Below, piece by piece: positions 8,676 through 20,785 of a stretch of 64,000 nt of DNA (position 1 is its first letter; each line of letters opens with the position of its first letter). The notes below the pieces were generated by a model. It made no database searches, was not told where the DNA came from, and saw nothing but the letters and a program-made list of their open reading frames with translations. This DNA is from Treponema vincentii F0403 (GTDB lineage Bacteria; Spirochaetota; Spirochaetia; Treponematales; Treponemataceae), in NCBI RefSeq assembly GCF_000412995.1, contig NZ_KE332512.1, positions 999,847 to 1,063,846 on the forward strand. Direction: 5' to 3'. The translations under genes were made by a program, and so were the position numbers.

Positions 8676-9362
8676 ATGAATATTTCAGAGATTAAAGATC
8701 AGATGTGCGATATTTGCCATAAAATGTGGCAACTTGGCTGGGTTGCGTCAAACGACGGAAACGTATCCGCCAAGTTGGATGGCGGAACTTTTCTGGTAAC
8801 ACCGACAGGTATCAGTAAAAGCCTTATCACTCCTGACAAACTGCTTATCATTACTAAAGACTGCAAAATTATTGAAGGAGCCGACGGCTATAAACCTTCG
8901 TCGGAAATCAAAATGCATTTACGTTGCTACCAAGACCGTGATGATGTAGGAGGCGTGGTTCATGCACATCCTCCTGCCGCAACAGCCTTTGCAGTTGCGC
9001 ACTTGCCGATGGATCGCTATACCACAATCGAATCGGTTGTTACTATCGGTTCGGTACCGCTTACCCCTTACGGCACACCATCCACCGACGAGGTTCCCGA
9101 AGCAATTGCTCCGTATTTACCCGAACACGACGTTCTGCTCCTCGAAAACCACGGCGCACTTGCGGTCGGCCGCGACCTTTTGACCGCATATTACCGCATG
9201 GAAACCTTGGAACTTTCGGCAAAAATCAGTATCTATGCGCATATCCTCGGCGGCGAAAAAGAAATTTCACGCGAAAACATCGACCGCCTATGTCGTATGC
9301 GCGCCGACTATAAAGTCTCAGGCAAGCATCCCGGCTACAAACATTATCGAAAAGACGATTAA
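8676..9362 (+). CDS. class II aldolase/adducin family protein (fuculose-phosphate aldolase or ribulose-phosphate epimerase type)
   Basis: A zinc-dependent aldolase-fold enzyme of about the right size (228 residues). The SNDGNVSAKL and TPTGISKSLITPDKL blocks form the phosphate site, Glu77 is in the acid/base position, and His96 and His98 (HAHPP) with His159 (LENHGAL) are zinc ligands. Family members cleave L-fuculose-1-phosphate or epimerise L-ribulose-5-phosphate; other members act in methionine salvage. Nothing in the sequence decides between them. No kinase or isomerase gene for sugar breakdown is adjacent. The promoter puts the start of the message at or next to the ATG. Confidence 0.87.
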   Translation: MNISEIKDQMCDICHKMWQLGWVASNDGNVSAKLDGGTFLVTPTGISKSLITPDKLLIITKDCKIIEGADGYKPSSEIKMHLRCYQDRDDVGGVVHAHPPAATAFAVAHLPMDRYTTIESVVTIGSVPLTPYGTPSTDEVPEAIAPYLPEHDVLLLENHGALAVGRDLLTAYYRMETLELSAKISIYAHILGGEKEISRENIDRLCRMRADYKVSGKHPGYKHYRKDD

Positions 9363-9448
9363 CCGAACAGCGTCCCTACAAACCGACCGAATTTTTAACG
9401 AGTCCGTGCCAGTATCCGGATAAAATACGTAAAAAGTTCCGGCACATA

Positions 9449-9483
9449 AAAAAAGCCTTGAAACAGAAGTTTCAAGGCTTTTT
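9449..9483. terminator. bidirectional intrinsic terminator between aldolase gene and rpsG
   Basis: AAAAAGCCTTGAAAC, loop AGAA, GTTTCAAGGCTTTTT. The 15-bp stem has T runs on both strands, so it can end both the plus-strand aldolase message and the long minus-strand ribosomal operon. Confidence 0.93.
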
Positions 9484-9513
9484 GCACTGCATAACCTGCA
9501 GCAACCGGAATAA

Positions 9514-9984
9514 CTACCAGCGGTAGTGAGCAAACGCTTTGTTCGCTTCCGCCATACGGTGAGTATCTTCCTTCTTTTTGAAGGCAGTACCGGTATTGTT
9601 GTATGCGTCGATGACCTCGGCAGCCAAGCGTTCGGACATTGCATGTCCGTTCCGGCTGCGGGCAGCACCGATTATCCAGCGCATTCCGAGCGCCTCACGG
9701 CGGGATTCACGGATTTCAATCGGCACCTGATAGGTAGCACCGCCCACGCGGCGTGATTTTACCTCAACAAGCGGTTTTACGTTTTCGAGTGCTTTGGTAA
9801 ATACGGTAAGCGGGTCTTCGCCTGTCTTCGATTTAATCACATCGAAGCTGTCGTATAAGATAGCTGTCGTAACGGATTTTTTTCCGTCAAGCATCATACG
9901 GGCGATAAACTTTGAAAGTACAACGCTATTATAGCGTGCATCGGGAGTAATCGGTCTATTGATAGTCTTCTTTTTCCGTCCCAT
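9514..9984 (-). CDS. rpsG: 30S ribosomal protein S7
   Basis: S7 nucleates assembly of the 30S head by binding 16S rRNA. The protein starts [10 protein letters not shown] and shows the family blocks [29 protein letters not shown] and [12 protein letters not shown]. 156 residues is standard. It is the last gene of the operon, 12 bp after rpsL, and is followed by a terminator, not the fusA-tuf genes that follow in many bacteria. Confidence 0.99.
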   Translation of the reverse strand: MGRKKKTINRPITPDARYNSVVLSKFIARMMLDGKKSVTTAILYDSFDVIKSKTGEDPLTVFTKALENVKPLVEVKSRRVGGATYQVPIEIRESRREALGMRWIIGAARSRNGHAMSERLAAEVIDAYNNTGTAFKKKEDTHRMAEANKAFAHYRW

Positions 9985-9996
9985 AATAAACCTCCA

Positions 9997-10371
9997 CTAT
10001 GCCTTAGGCTTCTTAGCGCCGTACTTTGAACGGCCGCGCTTACGATCGGCAACACCGAGCGTATCCTTTGTTCCGCGGATGATGTGATAACGCACACCCG
10101 GTAAATCCTTAACACGGCCGCCGCGGATTAAAACGACGGAGTGTTCCTGTAAGTTATGTCCAATACCCGGAATATAGGCTGTTACTTCGATACCGTTGCT
10201 CAAGCGCACACGGGCAACCTTCCGCAATGCGGAATTCGGTTTTTTCGGCGTAACCGTCATTACACGGGTGCATACACCGCGCTTTTGCGGGCATGACTGT
10301 AATGCAGGGCTCTTGGTTCGCGAGACGACCGCTTTTCGGCCCTGCTTTATCAATTGATTAATTGTAGGCAT
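9997..10371 (-). CDS. rpsL: 30S ribosomal protein S12
   Basis: S12 lies at the decoding centre. The start [13 protein letters not shown] with an upstream AAGGAG gives the standard 124 residues. A longer in-frame opening to 10404 adds [11 protein letters not shown], which simply translates the leader. The streptomycin positions are wild type: [11 protein letters not shown] and [12 protein letters not shown] keep both lysines. It lies about 90 bp downstream of rpoC. Confidence 0.99.
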   Translation of the reverse strand: MPTINQLIKQGRKAVVSRTKSPALQSCPQKRGVCTRVMTVTPKKPNSALRKVARVRLSNGIEVTAYIPGIGHNLQEHSVVLIRGGRVKDLPGVRYHIIRGTKDTLGVADRKRGRSKYGAKKPKA

Positions 10372-10458
10372 TTGCCCTAACTCCTTATATCTCTCCGCCA
10401 GCACTACGGATTAAATTATACCAATAGGTTTCTATTTTAATGCAGGATGTACAGTCTG

Positions 10459-13400
10459 TCAATCCTCGAAGTCTCCAGCAGGTTCATCAAGGGGAGCTTC
10501 ACCATCATTGTATGAGGCATCAACGGATTCCGTCTCTCCATAACCGAGCTCGTCATCTTCGGCATCAAAATCTTCTCCCATCTCCGCTTCGGCGGCGGCA
10601 GCTTCTTCCAACTCACGCTTACGCCGCTCAAGAATTTCATTGACCTGCTCATCCAAGTCGCCCATATTCTTATCAAAGAGCTTAACCGATCGATACTGCG
10701 GCATACCGGTACCCGCGGGAATAAGGTGTCCGATGACAACATTTCCCTTTAAGCCGCGAAGCTCATCGACTTTACCGGCAATAGCAGCATTCGTTAAGAC
10801 TTTTGTCGTCTCTTGGAACGAAGCCGCAGAAATAAACGAATCGATATTCAAAGCGGCCTTGGTAATACCTTGGAACATCGGACGCGCAATCGCAGGCTGT
10901 CCGCCTTCCGCTGTAACACGTTTATTCTCCGCATGGAAGTGATATTTATCAACCTGCTGGCCGTATATAAACCGAGTATCGCCGACAGATACAACTTCAA
11001 TCTTACGGAGCATCTGGCGGACAATAACGCCGATATGCTTATCATTGATAGACACACCCTGCATACGATAAACATCGCGGATTTCATTCATCAGATAATT
11101 CTGAAGTGCATTTTCACCCAAGATTGCCAGAATATCATGCGGATCAAGGTTACCGTCGCACAGACGCTCACCGGCCTCAACCGTATCACCGTCTCGGACA
11201 AGCAGGCGTTTGGACATAGGAACCAAGTGCTTATAATCTTTGCCGTAATGATCTTTCACAATAACAATCCGCTTACCTTTCAACAAGCCTTTAAACGAAA
11301 CGGTACCGGCAACCTGCGCCAATACCGCCGGAGCCTTAGGACGGCGCGCTTCAAAGAGTTCGGAAACACGCGGAAGACCGCCCGTAATATCCTGCGTTCT
11401 TGCAGCAGCCTTCGCAAGTTTTGCGATAACCGTACCGGCCTTAATCTGAGTATCTTCTTCTACCATCAGCTGAGCGCCGTCCGGCAGGTAATAGAAACCG
11501 AGTGCGTTACCGGATTCATCCGAGATAAATACACGGGGCTGTAAGGTCATATCCGATTTTAATTCGGAAATATGGCGCTCAACAACGCCGGTTTCATCGT
11601 TCACTTCTTCTTCCAGAGTTGAACCGGGAATAATATCTTCAAACCGGACAAATCCGTCCTGTTCCGCAAGAATAGGCTCGTTATAGGGATCGAAAGTCGC
11701 AATTATCGATGTAGCAGGCACATAATCGCCTTTTTTGATAACGACTGTCGAACCGTTCCTGATTTCGGTCTTTTGTTCGGGAGCGGTCAAATACAGCGTC
11801 GAACCGTTCAAATAGGCAAAAGCGTTCAAGGGGCTTTTTACAACCGTACCGTCCGCAGCGGTATACAACACATCGTCCCGCAGAATACGGACGCCGGTTT
11901 CCACCACAACAGAATCCCCTGCCGCAAGTGTGTATTCTTTAAGCACTTTTTCAAAAAGAAGGGTACCGCGGCGGGTAAACAGCAGATTGCCGTCATCAAG
12001 TTTGATGGACGTTCCCAAAATATCCTTAATAATGACCGGATATTTAAAGGTAATGTGATTCTCTTCGGTTGTGCTGCTTGCCGTACCTCCGACGTGGAAT
12101 GTACGCATCGTCAACTGGGTACCCGGTTGGCCGATAGACTGAGCGGCAATGATACCGACCGCTTCGCCGATTTCTACAATCTTATTGCGGGCAAGATTAC
12201 GGCCGTAGCACTTAACGCAGACGCCGTGTTTAGACTCGCAGGTTAATACCGTGCGGAGTTTAACGGTTTGTACACCCGCCTCCTCAATCTTCGCGGCGAT
12301 CTCGTCGGTGATATATTCGTTTACATCGATTAAAAGTTCATGCGAAATCGGGTGCTCTACGCGCTCGAGCGTATACTTACCGACAATCCGCTCGCTTAAG
12401 GATTCGATGACTTCATCGCCCGACTTTACCGCCGAGTATTCAATACCGTTGATGGTACCGCAGTCTTCTTCGTTGACAACAACATCCTGCGCAATATCGA
12501 CAAGACGTCGCGTCAGGTAACCGGCGTCTGCGGTCTTTAGAGCGGTATCGACAAGACCCTTTCGGGCGCCGTTAGTAGAAATAAAGAACTCGATAACGTT
12601 CAAACCTTCCTTGAAGTTTGAACGGATGGGTAACTCGATAATGTCGCCGCTCGGTTTAGCCATAAGACCGCGCATACCTGCAAGCTGACGAATCTGGTTG
12701 CGGCTTCCGCGCGCGCCGGAGGTGGCCATCATGTAAATGGTATTAAAGCCGTCCTGATCCTTTGCAAGCGTATCCATCATTATCGTAGTCAGCTCTTCGT
12801 TTGTCTTTGACCATACCTCAACAACCCTATTGTACCGTTCTTCTTGTGTAATATGACCGCCGCGGTACTGATTATATATGGAAAGAACCTCGTTATTTGC
12901 TTTTTCAAGCATATCCGATTTTTCCTTAGGGATAATGATATCATCCATACTCAGCGTTGCACCGAAGAAAGTTGCATAGTAATATCCGACGGATTTAAGT
13001 TTATCCAACATCTGAACGGTAACCCATGTCCCTTTTGTGCGGTACACGGTTTCTATCAGCTTGCGGATCTGTTTATCATCCAGCGCGATATTGACAAACG
13101 GAACACCTTCCGGCATTTCTTCGTTAAAGGCGAGCCTACCGGGCGTCGTTTCCACTTCTTCGCCGCGGTAGTTAATCTTGAGTAATTCCTGCCAACCGAT
13201 AGAGCCGGCTTCTGCAGCCATCATAACCTCGGAAACGGACGAATACCGGCGAACATGCTGCCCATCTTTTAACGGACGCTGTTTGGTTAAATAGTATAGA
13301 CCGAGAACCATGTCCTGTGAAGGATACACGATTGTCTTACCGTTTGCGGGGTCAAGCAAGTTTCTGCTCGAAAGCATCAGCGTCCAGCATTCCATCTGAG

Positions 13401-14793
13401 CCGCTTGCGTAAGCGGTACGTGAATAGCCATCTGGTCGCCGTCAAAGTCCGCATTGAACGGTTTACAAACCAGCGGATGCAGCTTAATGGCTTTTCCTTC
13501 GACAAGCACCGGTTCAAAAGCTTGGATACCGAGCCGGTGCAGCGTAGGCGCACGGTTCAGCATAACGGGATGCTCGCTGATAACTTCGTCAAGGACGGCA
13601 AATACCGGAGCAGCCTCCTGCTCAACCATGAGCTTTGCTTTCTTGATATTGGAAACAATTTCTTTTTGAACAAGCTTTTTCATAATGAAGGGCTTGAAAA
13701 GTTCCAATGCCATCTTGGTAGGCAAGCCGCACTGCCAGAGTTTCAGTTCGGGGCCGACAACGATAACCGAACGTCCGGAATAGTCAACGCGCTTACCGAG
13801 TAAGTTCTGGCGGAAGCGCCCCTGCTTACCTTTTAACAGATCGGATATGGATTTAAGCGGGCGGTTTGAAGACCCCTTAATGACGCGCTTCCGCTTTGAA
13901 TTATCAAACAAGGCATCCACAGCTTCCTGCAGCATCCGCTTTTCGTTACGGATGATGATATCGGGCGCTTTAAGGCTCATCAAACGGGTCAAACGGCTGT
14001 TCCGGTGAATAACACGGCGATACAAATCGTTTAAATCGGAGGTTGCAAAGCGTCCGCCGTCCAGCTGTACCATCGGGCGTAAATCGGGCGGAATAACCGG
14101 AATAACATCGAGAATCATCCATTCGGGTTTATTGTTCGATGTTCTAAAATGCTCGACAATCTCGATACGCTTTAAAAGCCGCTTATCGCTTTTTGCGCCC
14201 TTTTCGATCATCTTCATTCTAAGTTGAGCGGCAAGCTCATCCAGATTTAAATTGCTCAGCAGGGTTTTAACGGCTTCCGCGCCCATATTTGCGGTAAAGG
14301 CACCGCCGTAACGTTCCTGAGCGTCGCGGTACTCGTCTTCGTTTAACAGCTGATTTTTCTTTAAATCCGTTCCGCCCGGTTCAATAACAATGTACTTTTC
14401 GTAGTACAATACCGAACGGAGTGCCGCAACCGGCAAATCAAGTAAAAGCCCCATCCGGCTCGGTACCGACCGATAGTACCAGATATGAGAAACGGGAGCG
14501 GCCAGTTCAATATGCCCCATACGCTCTCGGCGTACTTTAAAGTGAGTAACCTCAACACCGCAGCGGTCGCAGATAACTCCCTTGTAGCGGATTGACTTAA
14601 ACTTACCGCAATAGCATTCCCACTCTTTTGTAGTACCGAAAATACGCTCGCAGAAAAGGCCGTCCCGCTCAGGCCGTAGGGTACGGTAGTTAATCGTTTC
14701 GGGTTTCTTTACTTCGCCGTACGACCACGCACGGATCGCTTCGGGCGAAGCTAATTTAATCATAATATTGTCGAAATCTTGTATATCTCTCAT
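10459..14793 (-). CDS. rpoC: RNA polymerase subunit beta'
   Basis: The catalytic clamp subunit, 1444 residues. The N-terminal zinc ligands are Cys60, Cys62, Cys75 and Cys78. The magnesium-binding NADFDGDQM motif is near residues 446-454, and a second zinc-ribbon region includes [15 protein letters not shown]. The C-terminus ends in a long acidic tail rich in Glu, Asp and Ala. It starts 18 bp after rpoB and continues into rpsL. The bases around 10437-10458 include the last few codons and a short gap with no terminator. Confidence 0.99.
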   Translation of the reverse strand: MRDIQDFDNIMIKLASPEAIRAWSYGEVKKPETINYRTLRPERDGLFCERIFGTTKEWECYCGKFKSIRYKGVICDRCGVEVTHFKVRRERMGHIELAAPVSHIWYYRSVPSRMGLLLDLPVAALRSVLYYEKYIVIEPGGTDLKKNQLLNEDEYRDAQERYGGAFTANMGAEAVKTLLSNLNLDELAAQLRMKMIEKGAKSDKRLLKRIEIVEHFRTSNNKPEWMILDVIPVIPPDLRPMVQLDGGRFATSDLNDLYRRVIHRNSRLTRLMSLKAPDIIIRNEKRMLQEAVDALFDNSKRKRVIKGSSNRPLKSISDLLKGKQGRFRQNLLGKRVDYSGRSVIVVGPELKLWQCGLPTKMALELFKPFIMKKLVQKEIVSNIKKAKLMVEQEAAPVFAVLDEVISEHPVMLNRAPTLHRLGIQAFEPVLVEGKAIKLHPLVCKPFNADFDGDQMAIHVPLTQAAQMECWTLMLSSRNLLDPANGKTIVYPSQDMVLGLYYLTKQRPLKDGQHVRRYSSVSEVMMAAEAGSIGWQELLKINYRGEEVETTPGRLAFNEEMPEGVPFVNIALDDKQIRKLIETVYRTKGTWVTVQMLDKLKSVGYYYATFFGATLSMDDIIIPKEKSDMLEKANNEVLSIYNQYRGGHITQEERYNRVVEVWSKTNEELTTIMMDTLAKDQDGFNTIYMMATSGARGSRNQIRQLAGMRGLMAKPSGDIIELPIRSNFKEGLNVIEFFISTNGARKGLVDTALKTADAGYLTRRLVDIAQDVVVNEEDCGTINGIEYSAVKSGDEVIESLSERIVGKYTLERVEHPISHELLIDVNEYITDEIAAKIEEAGVQTVKLRTVLTCESKHGVCVKCYGRNLARNKIVEIGEAVGIIAAQSIGQPGTQLTMRTFHVGGTASSTTEENHITFKYPVIIKDILGTSIKLDDGNLLFTRRGTLLFEKVLKEYTLAAGDSVVVETGVRILRDDVLYTAADGTVVKSPLNAFAYLNGSTLYLTAPEQKTEIRNGSTVVIKKGDYVPATSIIATFDPYNEPILAEQDGFVRFEDIIPGSTLEEEVNDETGVVERHISELKSDMTLQPRVFISDESGNALGFYYLPDGAQLMVEEDTQIKAGTVIAKLAKAAARTQDITGGLPRVSELFEARRPKAPAVLAQVAGTVSFKGLLKGKRIVIVKDHYGKDYKHLVPMSKRLLVRDGDTVEAGERLCDGNLDPHDILAILGENALQNYLMNEIRDVYRMQGVSINDKHIGVIVRQMLRKIEVVSVGDTRFIYGQQVDKYHFHAENKRVTAEGGQPAIARPMFQGITKAALNIDSFISAASFQETTKVLTNAAIAGKVDELRGLKGNVVIGHLIPAGTGMPQYRSVKLFDKNMGDLDEQVNEILERRKRELEEAAAAEAEMGEDFDAEDDELGYGETESVDASYNDGEAPLDEPAGDFED

Positions 14794-14811
14794 AACCCAT
14801 CCTCATCTCAA

Positions 14812-17800
14812 TTAAAACTTGGAGCTGTTTTCGGTAATCAATTCTTCATCACGCTCGGTCAGCGGAATTTGCTTTCCTTTTTCATCATAAATCATGAAGT
14901 CCAATGCCAAACCGCGCAATTCCTGTACCAATACGTTAAACGATTCGGGGATTCCGGCGGCGGTTGCAGCCTGTCCTTTTACAATGGATTCATATATTTT
15001 TGAACGTCCATGCATATCGTCCGACTTGATGGTTAAAAGCTCCTGCAGCGTATTGGCCGCACCGTAAGCTTCGAGCGCCCATACTTCCATTTCTCCCAAA
15101 CGCTGACCGCCGAACTGCGCCTTACCGCCAAGCGGCTGCTGAGTTACCAATGAATACGGGCCGGTGGAGCGGGCATGCATCTTGTCGTCGACAAGGTGTG
15201 CAAGCTTCATAAAGTAGATAACCCCGACAAATACGTCGTTTTGGAAGGGCATACCCGTTCTTCCGTCACGCAGTTTTACCTTTGAGTTGGCGGGAATACC
15301 CGCTTCAACCAGTTTCTTTTCAATCTGCTCATTGGTCGGCGACTGGAATACGGGTGCTTCGTACCATTCGTCAAGGCGCAAACCCGCAAGCCCGAGTTCC
15401 GACTCCAAAATCTGACCGATATTCATACGGGAAGGAACACCGAGCGGATTCAAACAGATATCAAGCGGCGTACCGTCTTCCATATACGGCATATCCTCTT
15501 CCGGCAAAATACGCGCAACAATACCTTTGTTTCCGTGGCGGCCTGCCATCTTATCGCCCTCGCGCAACTTACGTTTTGTCGCGATGAGCACCTTGATAAA
15601 CTCGTCAACACCCGGATTGAGGTCGTCACCCTGCGAACGCTTCAACCGCTGTACATCGATAACCGTACCTTCAACACCGTGCGGTACGCGCAGCGAAGAA
15701 TCGCGGACATCCTTAGCCTTCTCACCGAATATCGAATTGAGCAGCTTAAATTCGGGCGTCGTTTCCGACTCGTTTTTCGGTGTAATCTTTCCGATTAATA
15801 TATCGCCCGAACGGACTTGCGCACCGATACGGATAATACCTTCCGCATCGAGGTTGTCGAGGCTTTTCTCCGACTTATTGGGAATATCGCTGGTAATCCG
15901 CTCCGCACTGAGCTTGGTTTCGCGGACTTCCGTCGTAAACTCTTTAATATGAACCGACGTGAACATGTCTTCTTTTAACACGCGGCGGGAAATCAAAATA
16001 GCGTCTTCGTAGTTATACCCGTTCCACGGCACAAAGCCGACCAGAATATTGCGCCCGAGCGCAAGCTCTCCTTGATACGTTGCAGGGCCGTCGGCAATAA
16101 CATCGCCGACCTCTACGTGCTGCCCGACGGCAACAACCGGCCGCTGATGATAACAGGTATCCTGATTGGTACGCTGGTATTTTAACAGCGTGTAGTCGCG
16201 GACTTTTGCTTCCGTTCCTTCCGGCGCATCGGATTCGATGGAAATCTTCTCGGAGGAGACGAATTTAACCGTGCCGCTCCGTTTTGCCTTAATTAATACA
16301 CCCGAATCGTACGCACATTTTCCTTCCATACCGGTACCGACACGGGGCGGTTCGGGGAATACGAGCGGCACACCCTGCCGCTGCATGTTAGAACCCATGA
16401 GCGCACGGTTAGCGTCGTCATGTTCAAGAAAGGGAATGAGCGAAGCAGACACGGAGATAATCTGTTTGGGCGACACATCCATATACTGCACTTCTTTCGA
16501 ACTGCGTGTCGTATAATCCCCCTGATGACGGCAGGCAATCTGTTCGGCTGTGATCGTACCGTCGCTCTGCACTGCGGTCGATACCTGCGCAATGTAATAT
16601 TTATCTTCGTCCATCGCGGAAAGATATTCGACCTCACGGGTCGCAACGCCGTTCACAACCTTTACATACGGCGCCTCAAGGAAGCCGTAGTCGTTAACAT
16701 GCGCATAGCTTGCCATCGATACGATAAGGCCGATATTCGGACCCTCCGGTGTTTCAATCGGGCACATCCGGCCGTAATGAGTATAGTGAACATCGCGGAC
16801 TTCAAAGCCTGCGCGATCACGGGAAAGACCGCCGGGACCCAATGCATTCAAACGGCGCTTATGAGTAAGTTCCGCGAGCGGATTAACCTGATCCATAAAC
16901 TGCGAAAGTTGACTTGCACCAAAGAATTCTTTAATGGTGGCAACGATGGGCTTTATGGAAATAAGCTCCTGCGGCTTAATCGTTTCAATTTCTTTTGACC
17001 CCATCCGCTCGCGTGCAATCCGCTCCATACGGAGAAACGCCGTTTTGAGTGTGTTGGTCATAAGCTCGCCGACAGAGCGGACGCGTCTGTTCCCCAGATG
17101 GTCTATATCATCTATCGAAGCATCCCCGATGTAAACCTGAATGAGGTACTTCATCGTATTTACAATATCATCAAGAATAAGCGTACACTCTTCAACGGGA
17201 TGCTCGTAATCAAATTTTTTATTGAGTTTGTACCGCCCCACACGGCCGAGATCGTACCGGCGGGAGGAGAAAAACATCGACGTCAGATCTTTTTCGGCAG
17301 CCTCTACCGTCATCGGATCGCCGGGCTTTAACGCTGCGTAAACAACCGATAAGGCCTCTTCTTTTGTAGGCTCTTGCCCCTTTGCAGCATCGGCAAAGCG
17401 GATTTCCTCGCGTTCAAAACAGTTAATAATAACGGGGGAATCAAGGCTTCCCTCTTTTTTAAAGTCGATAACGGTAACTTCAGAAATATGATTTTGCCGA
17501 AGTTCATCAACAACGTGCGGATGAATCTTTTCACCGGCTTGATAGAGTGTCCGCTCTCCGGATTCATCGGCAACGGTTATCCGCTTGGCAAAAACACGGC
17601 CTACCAGCTTATCATATTCGGTAGCTCCCTCGGAAACCGGAAGCACTTCGGTTTTATAGAAAAAGTCGATAATCTGTTCACGGGTTTCATACCCTAATGC
17701 CCGCAAAAATAACGTTCCTAAAATACGCTTTTTCTTATCGAGTTTTGCATAAATCAAATCTTTTTTCTGATCGATTTCAAACTCAAGCCAGCTTCCGCGG

Positions 17801-18309
17801 TACGGAATAATACGGCTTGAATACACGCCTTTATCATGAGAAAAGATAACCCCCGGAGAGCGGTGTATCTGCGATACGACAACACGCTCGGCGCCATTGA
17901 TGATAAAGGTACCGCGTTCCGTCATCAGCGGAATATCGCCCATATAGATACTCTTACGGCGGATTTCACCGGTTTGGTTAAATACCAAGTCTATCTGAGC
18001 CTTCAGCGGAATAGCATAGGTCAATCCTTTTTGCTTGCACTCGTATTCACTGAATTTAATATCATTCTCATCCAGCGTATATGATTGATATTCCAGCGTC
18101 ATATCGCCGTTAGGACTTTCAATCGGAAAAGTTGTCCGAAACACATCCTCCAAACCGACTTCCTCCGAAGTATTTCCGCTTTGGTGTGTTCCGCGGCGTA
18201 AAAATTTTTCATACGATGAGAGCTGAATATCAATCAAATTAGGCAGCTCCATAAAATTTTGGATATTTTTTCCGATATACTGGCGATTAACCGTTTTCCG
18301 CACTGGCAT
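14812..18309 (-). CDS. rpoB: RNA polymerase subunit beta (naturally rifampicin-resistant type)
   Basis: Catalytic beta subunit, about 1165 residues from [10 protein letters not shown]. The frame is open to 18372, but AAGGGGG lies a good distance before the ATG at 18309 and the extra residues have no family match. The rifampicin pocket reads [18 protein letters not shown] then [13 protein letters not shown]; the residue equivalent to E. coli Ser531 is Asn (codon 16846-16848, residue 488). Asn here is the change associated with natural rifampicin resistance in spirochaetes. The C-terminal [10 protein letters not shown] and the PFQNDVF region are intact. Confidence 0.99.
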   Translation of the reverse strand: MPVRKTVNRQYIGKNIQNFMELPNLIDIQLSSYEKFLRRGTHQSGNTSEEVGLEDVFRTTFPIESPNGDMTLEYQSYTLDENDIKFSEYECKQKGLTYAIPLKAQIDLVFNQTGEIRRKSIYMGDIPLMTERGTFIINGAERVVVSQIHRSPGVIFSHDKGVYSSRIIPYRGSWLEFEIDQKKDLIYAKLDKKKRILGTLFLRALGYETREQIIDFFYKTEVLPVSEGATEYDKLVGRVFAKRITVADESGERTLYQAGEKIHPHVVDELRQNHISEVTVIDFKKEGSLDSPVIINCFEREEIRFADAAKGQEPTKEEALSVVYAALKPGDPMTVEAAEKDLTSMFFSSRRYDLGRVGRYKLNKKFDYEHPVEECTLILDDIVNTMKYLIQVYIGDASIDDIDHLGNRRVRSVGELMTNTLKTAFLRMERIARERMGSKEIETIKPQELISIKPIVATIKEFFGASQLSQFMDQVNPLAELTHKRRLNALGPGGLSRDRAGFEVRDVHYTHYGRMCPIETPEGPNIGLIVSMASYAHVNDYGFLEAPYVKVVNGVATREVEYLSAMDEDKYYIAQVSTAVQSDGTITAEQIACRHQGDYTTRSSKEVQYMDVSPKQIISVSASLIPFLEHDDANRALMGSNMQRQGVPLVFPEPPRVGTGMEGKCAYDSGVLIKAKRSGTVKFVSSEKISIESDAPEGTEAKVRDYTLLKYQRTNQDTCYHQRPVVAVGQHVEVGDVIADGPATYQGELALGRNILVGFVPWNGYNYEDAILISRRVLKEDMFTSVHIKEFTTEVRETKLSAERITSDIPNKSEKSLDNLDAEGIIRIGAQVRSGDILIGKITPKNESETTPEFKLLNSIFGEKAKDVRDSSLRVPHGVEGTVIDVQRLKRSQGDDLNPGVDEFIKVLIATKRKLREGDKMAGRHGNKGIVARILPEEDMPYMEDGTPLDICLNPLGVPSRMNIGQILESELGLAGLRLDEWYEAPVFQSPTNEQIEKKLVEAGIPANSKVKLRDGRTGMPFQNDVFVGVIYFMKLAHLVDDKMHARSTGPYSLVTQQPLGGKAQFGGQRLGEMEVWALEAYGAANTLQELLTIKSDDMHGRSKIYESIVKGQAATAAGIPESFNVLVQELRGLALDFMIYDEKGKQIPLTERDEELITENSSKF

Positions 18310-18505
18310 CCCGTCATCCCCCTTCTCTTGCCCAAGCAGTTCCGCACTTCTATTAAAACATCGAATAAGCACGCCAAACTACACGGCATAGTATACAAAC
18401 GTCTTAAAATCGACCTATTTTTTTACCTATTAAAACTACAAAAGCCTCCCCTATTCACGAGGAAGCTTAACACACTGTTTGAGAAAAATCATAAAGTGAA
18501 ACAAC

Positions 18506-18530
18506 AGCCGGCTGTATAACACAACCGGCT
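18506..18530 (-). terminator. hairpin between rplL and rpoB (possible attenuator)
   Basis: AGCCGG at 18506-18511 pairs with CCGGCT at 18525-18530 just after the rplL stop on the minus strand. Only a broken T stretch follows, so it may act as a partial terminator or processing site lowering rpoBC relative to ribosomal proteins, as in other bacteria. A second weak hairpin lies at about 18441-18470. Confidence 0.45.
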
Positions 18531-18543
18531 TATATCAAAAGAA

Positions 18544-18933
18544 TTAAGCAATCGTAATCTCTGCACCGGCAGCTGTCATTGCCTCTTTAATCTTCTGAGC
18601 TTCTTCCTTAGAAACATTCTCCTTTAATACTTTCGGAGCGCCTTCTACAAGTTCTTTTGCTTCTTTAAGACCAAGACCTGCAACAACGTTTCTGACTTCT
18701 TTGATTACACCGATTTTCTTGCTGGGGTCAGTAAGACCTTTAAGCGTTACGGTAAATTCGGTCTGCTCTTCAGCAGCTGCCGCACCGCCTGCAGCACCTC
18801 CGGCTACTACTGCAACAGGAGCAGCAGCTGTTACGCCGAATACTTCTTCCATAGATTTAATCAATTCGGAAAGCTCAAGAATGGTTTTCGCTTTGATTGC
18901 CTCAATAATTTGTTCATTTGTTAATGCCGCCAT
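18544..18933 (-). CDS. rplL: 50S ribosomal protein L7/L12
   Basis: The stalk protein that recruits translation factors. It has an N-terminal dimerisation segment, an Ala/Gly-rich hinge ([18 protein letters not shown]) and the C-terminal globular domain with [10 protein letters not shown] and [13 protein letters not shown]. 129 residues is normal. A GGAG ribosome site sits just upstream. It lies 98 bp after rplJ, with a strong hairpin in the gap. Confidence 0.99.
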   Translation of the reverse strand: MAALTNEQIIEAIKAKTILELSELIKSMEEVFGVTAAAPVAVVAGGAAGGAAAAEEQTEFTVTLKGLTDPSKKIGVIKEVRNVVAGLGLKEAKELVEGAPKVLKENVSKEEAQKIKEAMTAAGAEITIA

Positions 18934-18984
18934 ATTACCTTCTCCTATAAATAAAAATTTTACAGCTTATACAAGCCGCAGTAA

Positions 18985-19022
18985 CGGCAGACAGGAAGAC
19001 AGCGCATGAAGCCTGACTGCCG
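18985..19022 (-). promoter_or_regulatory. stable hairpin in the rplJ-rplL gap
   Basis: CGGCAGACAGG (18985-18995) pairs with CCTGACTGCCG (19012-19022): 10 of 11 positions match, with a 16-nt loop. No T run follows, so it is not an ordinary terminator. An RNA processing site or a device for raising L7/L12 over L10 is plausible, since four L7/L12 are needed per L10. Confidence 0.5.
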
Positions 19023-19031
19023 TATCCAAAA

Positions 19032-19565
19032 TTATGCTTCAGCCGATGCAGGTGCAGAGCCGGAAGCGCCCCCTTCTTTATCAACAATAGCTTGAAGAGT
19101 ACGCACAAACTTTGCAGTCGTTGCATTAACCGTAGACATAAACATTGCAATAAGTTCTTTCTTGCCGGGCAATTTGGAGAATGCTTCAATTTTTGCAGCA
19201 TCATAGAATTCCCCGTCAACCACTGCACCTTTTACTACCAGCGCAGGAGTTTCTTTTGCAAATTCAAACAAAGTTTTCGCCGCAGCATTTGCGTCTTCGT
19301 TCATCATCGCAACCGCGGTAGGACCGACCAAATAGTCTTTAACGTCCAAATTCACGGCATCGAATGCGATACGTGCAAAATTATTGCGCACAACTTTGTA
19401 GGTACAATTATTTTCGCGGAGTTTTGCACGCAGCTGTGTAATCTGCTCAACAGACAATCCGCGATATTCCGTAAAAATAAAAGACGAAGCAGCTTTTAAC
19501 TCATTCGTAATATTTTCGATAGCAGCCGTTTTTGCAGGCTGAGGTTTATGTGCTCGCAGTGCCAT
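19032..19565 (-). CDS. rplJ: 50S ribosomal protein L10
   Basis: L10 anchors L7/L12 dimers at the stalk base. The N-terminal block MALRAHKPQPAKTAAIEN, the EYRGLSVEQITQLRAKLR motif and VGPTAVAM are typical; the C-terminal helix that binds L7/L12 follows. 177 residues is normal. It starts 1 bp after the rplA stop, so translation is probably coupled. Confidence 0.99.
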   Translation of the reverse strand: MALRAHKPQPAKTAAIENITNELKAASSFIFTEYRGLSVEQITQLRAKLRENNCTYKVVRNNFARIAFDAVNLDVKDYLVGPTAVAMMNEDANAAAKTLFEFAKETPALVVKGAVVDGEFYDAAKIEAFSKLPGKKELIAMFMSTVNATTAKFVRTLQAIVDKEGGASGSAPASAEA

Positions 19566-19566
19566 T

Positions 19567-20247
19567 TTATTCTCCTACCTTATAATCTACCCAGACACCC
19601 GGCCCCATCGTAGAACTGACGGAAACCGATTGAATAAAATCACCCTTTGCATCGCTCGGCTTTTTCCGTCCGATTTCGTTCAAAAGGATTGTGATGTTTT
19701 CGGCAATCTTGTCCGTATCCATCGAAACCTTTCCGATTGCAAGGTGCACAACACCGGTTTTATCAGCGCGGAATTCAACACGCCCTTTTTTCAATTCATT
19801 GATAGCGGCACCGATATCGGCTGTAACCGTTCCAGTCTTGGGATTAGGCATCAGACCCTTCCGGCCAAGCACCATACCAAGCCGCCCGACATCCTTCATC
19901 ATGTCCGGGGTAGCAACGGCAATATCGAAATCGAGCCAACCGCCTTTAATCTTTTCGATATAATCGGCAGCACCGGCATAGGCAGCACCTGCATCCAAAG
20001 CTTCTTTTACACGGTCTTCCTTACAGAACACCAACACGCGTTTTTCACCTCTGAACTGATGCGGCAAAACAACGGTATCACGAACGCTTTGGTTTTTATC
20101 CAGCTTCAGACTGACATGGACTTCAACAGTCTCATCAAACTTTGCAAACTTCAGCTCTTTAACCAATTCTACAGCCCTGGGAACAGAGAAAAGAGCAGCA
20201 CTATCGTATTTCTTTAACGCATTGCGATAATTTTTTCCGTGTTTCAT
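19567..20247 (-). CDS. rplA: 50S ribosomal protein L1
   Basis: Forms the L1 stalk and assists tRNA exit. Family blocks seen include [35 protein letters not shown] and [13 protein letters not shown]. 226 residues is normal. It abuts rplK, with the ATG directly after the rplK stop; L1 often represses this pair by binding its own mRNA. Confidence 0.99.
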   Translation of the reverse strand: MKHGKNYRNALKKYDSAALFSVPRAVELVKELKFAKFDETVEVHVSLKLDKNQSVRDTVVLPHQFRGEKRVLVFCKEDRVKEALDAGAAYAGAADYIEKIKGGWLDFDIAVATPDMMKDVGRLGMVLGRKGLMPNPKTGTVTADIGAAINELKKGRVEFRADKTGVVHLAIGKVSMDTDKIAENITILLNEIGRKKPSDAKGDFIQSVSVSSTMGPGVWVDYKVGE

Positions 20248-20679
20248 TTAGCGCTCTACCTCCACACCCATACTCCGTGCAGTTCCTGCAATAATCTTCT
20301 TTGCAGCTTCCAGATCATTCGCAGTAACATCAGGCATCTTCATCTTAGCAATTTCTTCAAGCTTTGCTTTCGACAAGGTTGCTACCTTTTGAGTTACAGA
20401 ATTTGCAGAACCTTTTTGGATATTACATGCCTTCCGAATAAGAACTGCCGCAGGCGGAGTCTTTAAGATAAAAGTAAAGCTTTTATCCGAATAGACGGTA
20501 ATAACAACCGGAACAACCAAGCCCGGCTCCATCGATTTTGTGCGGTCATTAAACTGCTGCACAAACTGAGGAGCACTCACTCCGTGAGGCCCAAGAGCAG
20601 GACCAACAGGCGGAGCAGGCGTTGCCTTTCCGGCAGGACACTGCAATTTAATAACCGCAGTAACCTTCTTCTTTGCCAT
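20248..20679 (-). CDS. rplK: 50S ribosomal protein L11
   Basis: Part of the GTPase-associated centre. The N-terminal domain has [19 protein letters not shown] followed by [13 protein letters not shown], and the C-terminal domain has [13 protein letters not shown] and [10 protein letters not shown]. 143 residues is standard. An AAGGAG site precedes the ATG. About 106 bp separate it from nusG. Confidence 0.99.
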   Translation of the reverse strand: MAKKKVTAVIKLQCPAGKATPAPPVGPALGPHGVSAPQFVQQFNDRTKSMEPGLVVPVVITVYSDKSFTFILKTPPAAVLIRKACNIQKGSANSVTQKVATLSKAKLEEIAKMKMPDVTANDLEAAKKIIAGTARSMGVEVER

Positions 20680-20785
20680 AATTATCTCCTTCTGGTATTA
20701 ACGGGAAAACATTCCCTCCCATAAAATGAAAATCAAAAAGTAAGATGCTAAAACATCCCTAAAACTAAAATTTAAGAGCCATTCC

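Noticed and set aside
9985-10458. Missing fusA/tuf genes as evidence of deletion after rpsG
   Set aside because: The strong terminator directly after rpsG and, as I recall, the same gene order in T. pallidum make this the normal arrangement.
10813-11544. 243-residue plus-strand ORF
   Set aside because: It is antisense to rpoC, which is complete and conserved; the ORF has no start signals.
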